NCBI GenBank assembly: GCA_013349295.1
Contig: DUZW01000019.1
Location: 1 to 63,650, forward strand
Length of the DNA stretch: 63,650 bases
Origin: Deltaproteobacteria bacterium
GTDB lineage: Bacteria > Desulfobacterota > Desulfobulbia > Desulfobulbales > Desulfurivibrionaceae
Direction of reading: 5' to 3'
Both the position numbers and the translations under genes were made by a program. Positions 1 to 9,061 of the stretch are shown piece after piece; the stretch's first letter is position 1, and each line of letters starts with the position of its first letter. A model generated the notes under the pieces. It had not been told where the DNA came from and did no database searches. It saw nothing but the letters and a program-made list of their open reading frames with translations.

Positions 1-145
1 TTTGGAAAAGGATATAAAGCGCAGCCGTAGCGAAAAAGGAACCTATAAGGGAGATGGCGGCATGCAGCAGGTTCTGGACGCTGACAGTGAGGAGCGACAT
101 CAGGATCAGCACGCCGGCCAGCCCGTAAAAGATGGTGTTTTCCAT
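1..145 (-). CDS. nuoJ: NADH-quinone oxidoreductase subunit J (5' part only)
   Basis: The first 48 codons of a membrane protein are visible before the window edge. The N-terminus begins MENTIFYGLAGVLILMSLL and continues as hydrophobic helix, as in NuoJ, a membrane-arm subunit of complex I. Its ATG overlaps the TAA of nuoI (TAATG), so the two are translationally coupled. Identity rests on gene order after nuoI and on the hydrophobic N-terminus; the rest of the gene lies outside the window. Confidence 0.85.
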   Translation of the reverse strand, partial: MENTIFYGLAGVLILMSLLTVSVQNLLHAAISLIGSFFATAALYILFQ

Positions 146-672
146 TATTCCTCCTTGCCGTACAGCACCAATTGCAGGTCGCTGCTGTCGTAGGCCGCCA
201 GTTCAAAGTCCTGCGCCATGCGGATGGCGCCAAAGACACAGCTTTCGACGCACAAATTGCACAGAGTGCATTGTGAAAATCTGTAGAGATAGCGGCCAAG
301 CACCTTGCGGTTGCCACTGTCGCGACGGGTAAGGACCGAGATGCTGCCGTTGGGGCACGCTTTTTCACACATGCCGCAGGCCGTGCACAGGGGGGCGCCG
401 CCGGCCTCATCCATCACCAGGGCAAGCCTTCCCCGAAAACGGGGGAACATGACGAGGGTCTCCCGGTTCTCCGGATACTGCTGGGTGATGATCCGGCCGG
501 GATGGGAAAAATACCCGAAGGTGAGACCCATTCCCTTGACCAGCGACAGACATCCGTTGACAAGATGCGTCAGATAACCGGCCAGGGACCAGTGGACCTG
601 GCCGTCGGGAACAAATCCCCCCCGTTCCACGGGGTATCCCCTGCCCTGAATGTTCTTTGCCTGTGTTTTCAT
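145..672 (-). CDS. nuoI: NADH-quinone oxidoreductase subunit I, 2x[4Fe-4S]
   Basis: This 175-residue ferredoxin-like subunit connects the peripheral arm of complex I to the quinone site. Two cluster motifs are visible, CTACGMCEKACP and CTLCNLCVESCVF, each placed to ligate a [4Fe-4S] centre. The frame stays open upstream, but the ATG at 672 overlaps the nuoH stop as ATGA and gives the usual NuoI length, so I start there. It is followed by nuoJ with a TAATG overlap. Confidence 0.95.
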   Translation of the reverse strand: MKTQAKNIQGRGYPVERGGFVPDGQVHWSLAGYLTHLVNGCLSLVKGMGLTFGYFSHPGRIITQQYPENRETLVMFPRFRGRLALVMDEAGGAPLCTACGMCEKACPNGSISVLTRRDSGNRKVLGRYLYRFSQCTLCNLCVESCVFGAIRMAQDFELAAYDSSDLQLVLYGKEE

Positions 673-1772
673 GCCCAACCCATTACCACGAAGAGACCGG
701 CGATCAGCAGCAGAAGAAAGTTGGCCGGCACCAGCACCTTCCATTCCAGATTCATAAGCTGGTCCACCCGCGGCCGCGGGAAAGTCCAGCGAAACCACAT
801 GTAGATGAAGATCACGCTGTAGCTCTTAAGGAAAAACCAAAGAAAGCCTGGGATCGCATCCAGCATGCGGTCCAGGGAGGCGAGACCAAACTGCGGCGCC
901 AGGAACCCCCCCAGAAAAAAGGTGGTGGTGAGCGATGCTGCCATGAACATGTTGACGAACTCGGCCAGGAAGAACATGGCAAAAGTGATGCCGGAATATT
1001 CCGTGGTAAAGCCGCCGGTCAGTTCCGATTCCGCCTCGGCCATGTCGAATGGAGCGCGGTTCAGTTCGGCGGTGGAGGAGATCAGGAAAAGGACGAAGGC
1101 GATAATGCCGAAGAACGGAAACTTAAAGATCCACCAGTCCAGCACCGTGCCGGTTTGGGAAAAGACGATCTCCCGGAGCGAGGCCGTGCCGCTCAAAAGA
1201 ACGATGAGCAGCATCAGGAGGGCCAGAGAGATTTCATAGGAAATCATCTGGGCGCCGGAGCGCATGGCGCCGAGCAACGAATATTTATTGTTTGACGACC
1301 AACCGGCCAGCAGGACCCCCATGATGCCGAGGCCGGCAACAGCGATGACGTAGAGCACACCCCCGGCCGGATCGGTTACCTGGAGATGGTGGTCAAAGGG
1401 AATGACGGTCAGCACCATGAAGGACGCCGTGGCCGACAGGATCGGCGCCAGAAAAAAAACAAAGGTGTCGGCGCCCTCCGGTTTCATCACTTCCTTGAAG
1501 ATCAGCTTGATGCCGTCGGCCAGGGGTTGCAGCAGGCCGTGGTAGCCGACCCGCATCGGCCCGAGACGGGCCTGGAAGTGGGCCGCCACCTTACGCTCCA
1601 TCCAGATAAGGGCCACCGGCGTCAAGCCGACCACGGTCAGAATGGCGAGGACGGCCAGCACGATATTGGCCAGTTCAGCCACCGGGCCGGGGAGGATGGC
1701 CCGGATGAAATCGCCGATGGCGTTGGTGGCCGGAAAGCGGCTGGTGTCGATGATTGGTTCCATTTCTTTCAC
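669..1772 (-). CDS. nuoH: NADH-quinone oxidoreductase subunit H
   Basis: This 367-residue polytopic membrane protein is the subunit that lines the quinone chamber of complex I. The signature WMERKVAAHFQARLGPMRVG follows the first membrane helix, and the sequence then runs through about eight helices, with the conserved acidic stretch AEAESELTGGF. It lies directly after nuoD; in 14-gene operons nuoE, nuoF and nuoG would sit between them. It overlaps nuoD by 4 nt and nuoI by 4 nt. Confidence 0.97.
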   Translation of the reverse strand: MKEMEPIIDTSRFPATNAIGDFIRAILPGPVAELANIVLAVLAILTVVGLTPVALIWMERKVAAHFQARLGPMRVGYHGLLQPLADGIKLIFKEVMKPEGADTFVFFLAPILSATASFMVLTVIPFDHHLQVTDPAGGVLYVIAVAGLGIMGVLLAGWSSNNKYSLLGAMRSGAQMISYEISLALLMLLIVLLSGTASLREIVFSQTGTVLDWWIFKFPFFGIIAFVLFLISSTAELNRAPFDMAEAESELTGGFTTEYSGITFAMFFLAEFVNMFMAASLTTTFFLGGFLAPQFGLASLDRMLDAIPGFLWFFLKSYSVIFIYMWFRWTFPRPRVDQLMNLEWKVLVPANFLLLLIAGLFVVMGWA

Positions 1773-2965
1773 CTGTCAATGTCCGGAATCAAAACATCCA
1801 GGGTGGCGATAATCGGCACCAGATCGGCGAGCTTATGCCCGGCGGCCAGGTCGTTCAGGGCGCTCAGGTTGGCAAAACTCGGACTGCGGTATTTGATCCG
1901 GTACGGCTTGGGGCCGCCGTCCGCCTCGATGTAGACGCCTAGCAGGCCGCGGGCCGTTTCCACCTGGGAGTAATAACTGCCGGCCGGCAGATTGTAGGTG
2001 GCGTATTTTTTCGAGCGGTAAGGCCCGCCGGGGAAGGAAGCGGCCGCCTCCTCAATAATCCGCAAGGACTGGCGCATTTCCTCCATGCGGACCTTGTAGC
2101 GGTCGAAACAGTCGCCCACCGTGCCCACCGGTATGTCAAAGGAAAAGCGGTCATAGATGGAGTACGGATCGCTGCGGCGCACATCAAAGGCGACCCCGGA
2201 GCCGCGGAGCACCGGGCCGCTGCAGCCATGGGCGAGGGCGGTCTCCGCCGCGAGGACGCCGATGCCCTTGGTGCGCAGATGCATGATGACGTTGTTGGTC
2301 AGCAGGGTGTCGTACTCGTCGATGGCCGACTTCATCCTTTCGACTACCGCCCTGACCCGGGGGATGAAGGTGTCCGGCACATCGGCAAACGAGCCGCCGG
2401 GCCGGAAGAAATTCATGGTCAACCGGGCGCCGCACATCTCTTCGAAGATGTCGGTGATCAACTCCCGTTCCTTGAAACCGTAGAGAAACGAGGTGATGGC
2501 GCCGAGGTCCATGCCGAGAACCCCCCACCAGAGGAGATGGGACTGGATGCGCTGGAGCTCGCAAACCATGACCCGGATGTACTCGGCCCGCTCCGGCACC
2601 CCGATCCCCATGGCCTTTTCGATGGCCAGACAGAGGGCCAGGTTGTTTATGTGGCTGGAAAGATAGTCCAACCGATCGGTGAGGTGGATATTCTGCAGGT
2701 AGGTCTGATTTTCGCCGATTTTTTCCAGACCGCGGTGGATATAGCCCAGATGCGGCACCACTTCCAGGACGTTTTCGCCGTCCATGCGCAGCATCAGACG
2801 CAAGACGCCGTGGGTGCTGGGATGTTGCGGCCCCATGTTGAGAAAATATTCGTCGGTATGCCCTTCCCGTCGGTCGATGCTGAAACCGGGCGGCACGGTC
2901 ATGGCCACGCCGTTTTCCATGATGTCGCCTGCCAGGCCTGCTTGCTGTTCCGTCATGGTTTCCAC
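1769..2965 (-). CDS. nuoD: NADH-quinone oxidoreductase subunit D (49 kDa)
   Basis: This 398-residue peripheral-arm subunit is related to NiFe hydrogenase large subunits and forms the quinone pocket with NuoB. Visible hallmarks are GPQHPSTHGVLRLMLRMDGE near residue 45, PHLGYIHRGLEK, and the C-terminal KYRSPSFANLSAL...DVLIPDIDR. The hydrogenase-type metal cysteines are absent, as expected. It is a separate protein here, not fused to NuoC as in Escherichia coli, and follows the nuoB-nuoC fusion by 2 nt. Confidence 0.97.
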   Translation of the reverse strand: METMTEQQAGLAGDIMENGVAMTVPPGFSIDRREGHTDEYFLNMGPQHPSTHGVLRLMLRMDGENVLEVVPHLGYIHRGLEKIGENQTYLQNIHLTDRLDYLSSHINNLALCLAIEKAMGIGVPERAEYIRVMVCELQRIQSHLLWWGVLGMDLGAITSFLYGFKERELITDIFEEMCGARLTMNFFRPGGSFADVPDTFIPRVRAVVERMKSAIDEYDTLLTNNVIMHLRTKGIGVLAAETALAHGCSGPVLRGSGVAFDVRRSDPYSIYDRFSFDIPVGTVGDCFDRYKVRMEEMRQSLRIIEEAAASFPGGPYRSKKYATYNLPAGSYYSQVETARGLLGVYIEADGGPKPYRIKYRSPSFANLSALNDLAAGHKLADLVPIIATLDVLIPDIDR

Positions 2966-2967
2966 CT

Positions 2968-4206
2968 TCAGTAAGGCCGCCGCACGACCCGGCTTGGATC
3001 GTCAAAATCCTTGCGCAGCGGGTGGCCGGGAAAATTATCTTCCAAAAAAAGACGCCGCAGGTCCGGGTGATTGCTGAAACGAATGCCGAACAGGTCGAAG
3101 ACCTCCCGCTCATGCCAGATCGCGCCGGCAAACAAAGGGGAAAGAGAGGGGATTTCCGGATACTGCCGGTCGAGAGCGCAACGAACGAGAATATTGTGTC
3201 CCCTGTCGGCGGAGAGCAGATGTGCCAGCACCTCGAAGCGGTCCAGGCGGTCAACGGCGGTGACGTGCAGCAGAAAATTCATGTCGAGCAGGGCTGAATT
3301 CTTTAAAAAGGCGACCATTTCGACGTAGCGGTGGAGGGGAACCGTGAGGTCGAGAAGGTATTCCGGACCCAGGGCGCGAACCTGCTCCACCGTGTGTTCG
3401 GACTGACGGGTCAGGGTGGTCTCGGGGAAATTTTCCAGAATGCAGGCGAAGATGGTTTCGTTGTCGAGCCGAGACGCCGATAATGGATTTCTCGCCACTT
3501 CGGGAAATTGTTCCGTGGCCGGCCGTTTGATGGGTTTGGGCCGGTCAGTCGCGATGTTTCCGCTGTCGGCATCGGAAATGGCAGGTGATGGTGCTGTCCG
3601 GGATTTTTCCAGGTCCGCCCACACTTTTTTAGCTTCGGAAAGGGGATCGCCAAATGGCGTCTGGTTGAGCGTTCCGATTTTCCATGGATTCCGGCGCCCT
3701 TCGGTGCGGATTTTTTCCTGTAGCTGCATGATGCCGTAAAGCAACGCTTCGGGCCGCGGTGGGCAGCCGGGGATGTACACGTCCACCGGGATGAGGCGAT
3801 CGCCGCCCTTGATCACGGAATAAGAATCGTAGTAGAACGGGCCGCCGGAGATGGCGCAGGAGCCCATGGCAATGACATATTTGGGGCCGGGCATTTGTTC
3901 GTACAGAGTGACCAGACGGGAGCCCATTTTTTCGACAATGGTGCCGGCCAGGACGATGAGGTCGGCCTGGCGCGGGGTGGCGCGCGCCACCTCGACCCCG
4001 AAACGCGCCCAGTCGTGGCGGGATGAGCCGGTGGACATCATCTCCATGGCGCAGCAGGCAGTGCCGTAGATCAAGGGCCAGAGCGAATTGGCCCGCGCCC
4101 AGGCAACCACGAATTCGATGGCATCCACCGTCTTGGCGCCGCCTGGCAGCGGCTCAAGGAATTTGGGAATAGTGCGGGTTGCGTAACCGATATGTCTCAT
4201 TCCCAT
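2968..4206 (-). CDS. nuoBC: NuoB-NuoC fusion, complex I
   Basis: A single 412-residue chain joins two complex I subunits. Residues about 1-185 are NuoB, with the N2 cluster ligands visible as [10 protein letters not shown] (C51, C52), GSCAISGG (C117) and GCPPRPE (C148). A charged linker poor in conserved residues (about 190-245) leads to NuoC, recognisable by [13 protein letters not shown] and the ending [18 protein letters not shown] chose the ATG at 4206 because AGGGGTG lies 5 nt upstream. The ATG at 4200, which overlaps the nuoA stop as ATGA, and a TTG at 4227 are alternatives. No frame break is seen between the halves. Confidence 0.93.
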   Translation of the reverse strand: MGMRHIGYATRTIPKFLEPLPGGAKTVDAIEFVVAWARANSLWPLIYGTACCAMEMMSTGSSRHDWARFGVEVARATPRQADLIVLAGTIVEKMGSRLVTLYEQMPGPKYVIAMGSCAISGGPFYYDSYSVIKGGDRLIPVDVYIPGCPPRPEALLYGIMQLQEKIRTEGRRNPWKIGTLNQTPFGDPLSEAKKVWADLEKSRTAPSPAISDADSGNIATDRPKPIKRPATEQFPEVARNPLSASRLDNETIFACILENFPETTLTRQSEHTVEQVRALGPEYLLDLTVPLHRYVEMVAFLKNSALLDMNFLLHVTAVDRLDRFEVLAHLLSADRGHNILVRCALDRQYPEIPSLSPLFAGAIWHEREVFDLFGIRFSNHPDLRRLFLEDNFPGHPLRKDFDDPSRVVRRPY

Positions 4207-4577
4207 CGCAACACCCCTTTTTTCCAAACGTAGAGAAGCCCTGAAAACAGGATGAAGACAAAGACGCTCAGTTCGCCAAGCAAAAAAGTTGGGGAGAGCG
4301 CTGTCGCCTGCGTGGCCACCGTCCGGAAAATCTTGACGCAGGGAAAAAGAAAGAGCGACTCGATGTCAAAAATCAAAAAAAGCAGGGCAAAGAGATAATA
4401 GCTCACCTTGAAGCGGATACGGGCATCGCCGACCGGGTCTTCGGCACACTCATAGGCCTGGACCTTGTTGCTGCAGTGGGGGGTCCGAAAAGCGAGGAGC
4501 ATGGAGGCGAGAATCCCTCCTCCGACAAAGAGGGCGCCTAAAAAGATGGCAAAGCCGATGATGGTGTATGATGCCAT
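4197..4577 (-). CDS. nuoA: NADH-quinone oxidoreductase subunit A
   Basis: This 126-residue membrane subunit has three predicted helices. The loop with [20 protein letters not shown] and the following [18 protein letters not shown] are diagnostic of NuoA. It is the first gene of the nuo cluster, so the operon promoter should lie in the 660 bp between it and the divergent LysR gene. Confidence 0.96.
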   Translation of the reverse strand: MASYTIIGFAIFLGALFVGGGILASMLLAFRTPHCSNKVQAYECAEDPVGDARIRFKVSYYLFALLFLIFDIESLFLFPCVKIFRTVATQATALSPTFLLGELSVFVFILFSGLLYVWKKGVLRWE

Positions 4578-5237
4578 GACATCGTCCCTTGGTGGGTGAA
4601 AACCTTGGATTAAGCAGTCCGCAATGCTGCTGTCTTTTAAAGAAGAAGCAGGCAGCGTCCTTATCGCCGCAGCCCAGCCTCTTCACCCGCTTGATTTTGT
4701 TGCACCCTCGGAGAGAGCTGAAATGCGCCACATCAATGGCCGGAAAACCTGTTCGTCCCCATAAAAACCCTGGCGCCTATCCTGTCACGCCAGGCGACCT
4801 TCCGCGTTGCCCTTCGTTGTCCTCCGTGCTTTCCTGTCAAAAGAAGAGAGCCCGGCTGACGCATAAACGGATTTGCCGCGTACCGTGTGTCACAGGCAAT
4901 ATACGAAAACAAAACGCCTCCCATGCAGATGTCGAGCACCATGACAACCCCTTGACGAAACACGCTCATATCTTCTGGCGCGGGGCGAACCGGGGAATTC
5001 CCCATGGGCATTTTCCCTTTTGGGTGATGTATATCTCTGGCCCAACCAGACGCGTGTACCGGAAAAAACGACTTTTCTCTGTTTCCCTCATCGCTCTGAC
5101 TTGATCACAGTGCCACTGTAACGAACCAAAACAATAAATAAAAATGAATAATATAGATGTTTATAATGAATTTTACTTATGTTAGTTTTAACCAGAAAAG
5201 TGAGTACAGCCACCATCTCTTGTGCGAGGAGTTCCCC
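4578..5237. promoter_or_regulatory. Divergent nuoA / lysR intergenic region
   Basis: This is a 660 bp region between two divergent genes. No open frame in it looks like a protein. Positions 5120-5190 are strongly AT-rich and probably hold the LysR promoter. A perfect inverted repeat ACAGTG-C-CACTGT lies at 5107-5119. LysR proteins usually bind dyads upstream of their own gene, so this is the best operator candidate, by inference. A weaker dyad CCTGGCG/CGCCAGG lies near 4768-4795. Confidence 0.4.
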
Positions 5238-6212
5238 ATGAGTATTACCCTGAGACAACTGGAAATCTTTGTTGCGGTAGCGGAAACCCAACAGGTGACC
5301 AAGGCGAGCGAAAAGCTGTTCCTGACCCAGTCGGCAGTGAGCATGGCCCTCAACGAGCTGCAAAATCAACTGGGCGGCCCTCTTTTTGACCGGCGGGGCC
5401 GCAGCCTGCTGATCAATGACCGTGGCCGCTACCTCCTGCCCTTTGGCAAAGATATCCTCTGCCAGATCAACAACATCGAGACCCTGATGACCGAAAAGAA
5501 GGACAAGGTTGTCGGCACCCTCAAAATCGTGGCCAGTTCCACCGTAGGCAATTATGTCCTGCCCTATCTGATCGGAGCATTCAAGCAGATGCACCCCTCG
5601 GTCGCCATCGACATGGATGTCTGCAACACCCGCCGAGCCGAGGAACTCATCGTAAACGGCAGCATGGATCTGGGTTTTGTGGAAGGCGAGGTCAGCAATG
5701 ACCAGATTACCACGCTTCCCTGGCTCCAGGATGAACTGATGGTGATCGCCAGTCCGGCCAGCGAAATAGCGGCCCAAAAAAACTTCCGGGTGCCGGAGGA
5801 TCTGGAGAGATGCGAGTGGATCATGCGGGAAAAAGGTTCGGGCACGGCCCAGATCTTCAAGAAAAAATTGGGCCGCCATGTAACCGGACTCAAGGTGGTC
5901 ATGGAAATGGGCCACAGCGAAGCCATCAAAAAAGCGGTTGAATCGGGGGCCGGGGTCGCCTGCCTCTCAAAACTGGCAGTCTGCCGGGAGGTGGAACAAG
6001 GATGGCTGGCTGGGCTGCCCGTGGAGGGCGTCGACTTGAAACGGACCCTGCAGATCATTCAATACAAGAAAAAGGCCAGAACAAACCTGATGGAGGAGTT
6101 CTTCAACTTCTGCGACTTGCTCAACGAGTGCAGCCAGGGCTGCGCCTGCCTGTCCTCGCCCTGGAAGCTTCAGGATCTGCTGGCCAAATCCTACCCGCAA
6201 CCGGGGGCTTGA
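5238..6212 (+). CDS. LysR-family transcriptional regulator
   Basis: This 324-residue protein has an N-terminal winged helix (LRQLEIFVAVAETQQVTKAS, then LTQSAVSMALNELQNQLGG) and a substrate-binding domain from about residue 90. The N-terminus resembles the YeiE/CysB-like group. The frame is open further upstream, but the ATG at 5238 has GAGGAG about 7 nt before it and gives the normal LysR start. The last 30 residues hold several cysteines (CDLLNECSQGCACL), unusual in the family. Its position divergent from nuo suggests it may regulate nuo; the effector is unknown. Confidence 0.88.
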   Translation: MSITLRQLEIFVAVAETQQVTKASEKLFLTQSAVSMALNELQNQLGGPLFDRRGRSLLINDRGRYLLPFGKDILCQINNIETLMTEKKDKVVGTLKIVASSTVGNYVLPYLIGAFKQMHPSVAIDMDVCNTRRAEELIVNGSMDLGFVEGEVSNDQITTLPWLQDELMVIASPASEIAAQKNFRVPEDLERCEWIMREKGSGTAQIFKKKLGRHVTGLKVVMEMGHSEAIKKAVESGAGVACLSKLAVCREVEQGWLAGLPVEGVDLKRTLQIIQYKKKARTNLMEEFFNFCDLLNECSQGCACLSSPWKLQDLLAKSYPQPGA

Positions 6213-6380
6213 GACCCTGATGTGAAATTCAATACCCACATCGAAAGAGCCTGCTGCGACAGCGAAACGTACATCTTCCTCCTTGTGTTTGAACTTGACA
6301 CCGGCAGACAAGATATGCATACACCGAAGATCGCCCATGAGAACAACGCTGAATATCGAAGAAACCTTGCAGGAGAGCCC

Positions 6381-8204
6381 TCAGCCCTCCCCCCCGGTTG
6401 TCTTGCAAAACCCCTGGATCTCGGCAAGAAACTCAGCGCCGTAACGTTCGAGCTTGTGGGCGCCGACTCCGTGAATCCGCAAAAAAGTCTCGTTGTCGGT
6501 GGGCAGATGGGCTGCCATCTCAGCCAGGGAGACATCACTGAAAATAACAAACGGCGGAACCCCCCCTAAGTCGGCCAATCCCTTCCGCACTGCACGCAAC
6601 CGGTCAAACAGCTCCTGATTATACTCAAGGTCACCGACCTTGCGCCGGACAGCCTTGGGAAGAGCAATGGCCTTCGCCCTTGGTTTCGCCATACTGAGTG
6701 TTTGATCCCCGCGCAACAAGGGACGGGCCGACTCGCTCAATTTGAGCACCGAATAATTGCCCACATCCTGCTCCAGATACCCCTGCTGCACCAGATGCCG
6801 CAGGATGCTGCCCCAGTACTCCTGACTTTTGTCCGCGCCGATGCCATAGGTGGAAAGCCGGTCGTGCCCCAGTTGCAGGAGACGCTCCTTTTTGGAACCG
6901 CGCAAAACCTCGATCACATGCCCCACCCCAAAACGCTGATCCACCCGAAAAACACAGGACAGGGCCTTGCGCGCGTCCTCCGTCACGTCGACAAGCTCCG
7001 GAGGATTGAGGCAGATATCGCAATTCCCACAGTCCTGCTCCAACCGGTCGCCGAAATAGCCGAGCAGCACCTGACGCCGACAGCTCAGGGCCTCGGCAAA
7101 GCCCACCATGGTGTTGAGCTTGTGGAGTTCGATCCGCTTCTGTTCCGGATTATCGCTGTTCTCGATCAGACTGCGAGCCAGGATGATATCTCCATAGCCG
7201 AACAGCAGCAGGGCTTCGGCGGCCAGGCCATCGCGGCCGGCACGGCCTGTTTCCTGATAATAGCTTTCGATATTCTTGGGGATGTCGTAATGCACCACAT
7301 AGCGGATATTGGATTTGTCGATGCCCATGCCGAAGGCCACCGTGGCCACGATGATCCGGACATCGTCGCGCAGGAAATCCTCCTGCACCCGTTGGCGCTG
7401 CATGGCCGGTAGCCCGGCATGGTAGGAAGCCGCGGAAAACCCGGCATCGCGCAGCTGCTCCGTCACCTTCTCCACCCGTTTCCTGCTCAGGCAGTAGACG
7501 ATCCCCGCCTCCTCCCGCCGCCCCTGCAAAAAGCTGGTGAGCTGGGCAAAAGGCTTTTGTTTTGCCACCACGGTATAACGGATATTGGGCCGATCAAACC
7601 CGGTGACATAACACTGGGAAAGACTGAGACCCAGACGCTCGAGGATATCCTTGCGAGTATGCGGCTCGGCCGTGGCAGTGAGGGCGATCAGGGGAATATC
7701 GGGAAACAATCGGCGCAGCTGGCCGAGTTTGCTGTATTCGGGGCGAAAGTCGTGCCCCCACTGGGAAATGCAGTGCGCTTCGTCGATGGCGAACAAGGCG
7801 ATGGGAATCTCGCGGAGCCGCTCGACAAATCCATCGCTCATCAACCGTTCCGGCGCGACATAGAGCAAATCAAGCTCCTCCCGATGCAACAGGGCAAGAA
7901 CCTGACGCGCCTCCTCACTCTTCAGGGAAGAATTGTAAAAGGCCGCCCGAACCCCGCAGGCAAGAAGGGCATCCACCTGATCCTTCATCAGGGAAATCAG
8001 GGGAGAAACCACAATTCCGACACCGGCGCGGTGCAGGGCCGGAATCTGATAGCACAGCGATTTGCCGCCGCCTGTCGGCATCAGGACAAAGGCGTTCTCG
8101 CCTCGGATAAGTCCTTCGATGATCTCCTGCTGCTGCGCCCGAAAGGTATCATAGCCAAATATTTTCTTGAGGCTTTCCAGGGGGGTGCCGTTCATGCGAG
8201 TCAA
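6381..8204 (-). CDS. recQ: ATP-dependent DNA helicase RecQ
   Basis: This 607-residue 3'-5' helicase acts in recombination and repair. Walker A PTGGGKS is at residues 43-49, DEAH at 141-144, and helicase motif VI appears as QETGRAGRDG. Four zinc cysteines (CRRQ...CGNCDICL) and the RQC winged helix follow, with an HRDC domain at the C-terminus. The start is a TTG at 8204 with AAGGGGG 7 nt upstream; the ATG at 8195 is the alternative, but its spacing from that site is 16 nt. Confidence 0.95.
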   Translation of the reverse strand: MTRMNGTPLESLKKIFGYDTFRAQQQEIIEGLIRGENAFVLMPTGGGKSLCYQIPALHRAGVGIVVSPLISLMKDQVDALLACGVRAAFYNSSLKSEEARQVLALLHREELDLLYVAPERLMSDGFVERLREIPIALFAIDEAHCISQWGHDFRPEYSKLGQLRRLFPDIPLIALTATAEPHTRKDILERLGLSLSQCYVTGFDRPNIRYTVVAKQKPFAQLTSFLQGRREEAGIVYCLSRKRVEKVTEQLRDAGFSAASYHAGLPAMQRQRVQEDFLRDDVRIIVATVAFGMGIDKSNIRYVVHYDIPKNIESYYQETGRAGRDGLAAEALLLFGYGDIILARSLIENSDNPEQKRIELHKLNTMVGFAEALSCRRQVLLGYFGDRLEQDCGNCDICLNPPELVDVTEDARKALSCVFRVDQRFGVGHVIEVLRGSKKERLLQLGHDRLSTYGIGADKSQEYWGSILRHLVQQGYLEQDVGNYSVLKLSESARPLLRGDQTLSMAKPRAKAIALPKAVRRKVGDLEYNQELFDRLRAVRKGLADLGGVPPFVIFSDVSLAEMAAHLPTDNETFLRIHGVGAHKLERYGAEFLAEIQGFCKTTGGEG

Positions 8205-8335
8205 AAAATTTCCCCCTTGTTTTCATTAAGATTCATAGGCGACTCCCCCCGGTTTACAGAAAATCGTTTGCAAGATTCGCGACGTGCGGATCAGCCGGGA
8301 GGCAAATCCTTCCTCCCTTTCCGTCACACAGAAAT

Positions 8336-8905
8336 TCAGAGAAGCCGATAGGGATAGGCACGCTTGGTCCATTCGCTGTCAGGAAAAGCAACGGTCAGCT
8401 TTTCGTAGGCCGCCTTCAGCGGCTTGGCATCATGGGACCGCTTGTAGCTGCAGACTCCGACCAAAAATATGGCCTCCGGAGCGCTGCCGCTTTGCCCATA
8501 CTCCTCAAGCAGTTGCCCAAAACGGGCCAAGGCCTCGTCAAAACGGTCATTTTCATAATGATATTTGCCGAGTCCAAGCAGGAGCGAGGGGATCAACTCC
8601 TCGGGTCCGAGAAACCCCACGGTCCGGTGATGCTCCCGGCCTTCCGGACTCAAGGTTATCAGGGTGGGGGTCCATTTGACGTTAAACTTTTCCGAATGGG
8701 ACTTACTGTCGGACGGAATGCGGAGCGGGATAAAATTTTCTTCGATGAATCGGACACTCTTGCTTTCGGGATACGTAACTGTATCCATCTGTTGACAGCC
8801 AATTCAATTGGGGTTGAAAAAATCGAGCAAAACCGGTTTGCTCGCCGACCGCCCCAGACTGAGGGCCTCATCCATTTCCGTTTGCCATTTAATTTCTGCC
8901 GCCAT
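8336..8905 (-). CDS. Selenocysteine thioredoxin-like protein (in-frame UGA)
   Basis: Read from the ATG at 8905 through an in-frame TGA at 8806-8804, this gives a 189-residue protein whose residue 34 would be selenocysteine in the motif NPN-U-IGC-QQM (U34, C37). This is a thioredoxin-fold UxxC redox site on the pattern LLDFFNPNxxGCQQMD. The ATG has a strong GGAGG 8 nt upstream. Downstream come the thioredoxin cis-proline segment (WTPTLITLSPEG, about residues 78-89) and a TPR-like helical tail. Without recoding, the frame breaks into a 33-codon peptide and a later ATG at 8788 that lacks a Shine-Dalgarno and the active site. Selenocysteine is inferred from the aligned UxxC and a SECIS-like hairpin; the selA, selB and selC genes are not in the window. 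Confidence 0.85.
8769..8786 (-). promoter_or_regulatory. Candidate bacterial SECIS hairpin
   Basis: On the coding strand, 17 nt after the UGA codon, GGATAC-AGTTAC-GTATCC forms a perfect 6 bp stem with a 6 nt loop. Bacterial SECIS elements lie within the coding sequence just after the UGA, with a G among the first loop bases. The loop AGUUAC satisfies this, and the distance fits the known range. Function is inferred from position and shape. Confidence 0.6.
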
Positions 8906-8973
8906 GGTTGTTCCTCCTCGTGTAGTTGGTGGATAATCACCTTTCTCAACAACCTGCCATTCAGGCCTTTTTT

Positions 8974-9002
8974 ATTATAGGCCTTGCGAGAGAGAAAGCA
9001 AA
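8974..9002 (-). promoter_or_regulatory. Possible promoter of the selenoprotein gene
   Basis: On the minus strand a perfect TATAAT (8979-8974) lies about 70 nt before the ATG, with a weak -35 TTTGCT (9002-8997) at a 17 bp spacing. It overlaps a small AGGCC/GGCCT dyad. This is a prediction only. Confidence 0.35.
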
Positions 9003-9061
9003 CAGGTGGCGACAATGAGGGGGGAGGAAATTCCGGCATCCAAGGCGGACAAACTCTTCCC

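Noticed and set aside
4733-5011. A 92-codon minus-strand frame in the nuoA-lysR gap
   Set aside because: It has no recognisable domain and no strong ribosome binding site, and a regulatory role of the gap explains it better.
8336-8788. Stand-alone 150-residue protein starting at 8788
   Set aside because: The start lacks a Shine-Dalgarno and leaves out the thioredoxin active site, whereas the ATG at 8905 has GGAGG and restores the fold when UGA is read as selenocysteine.
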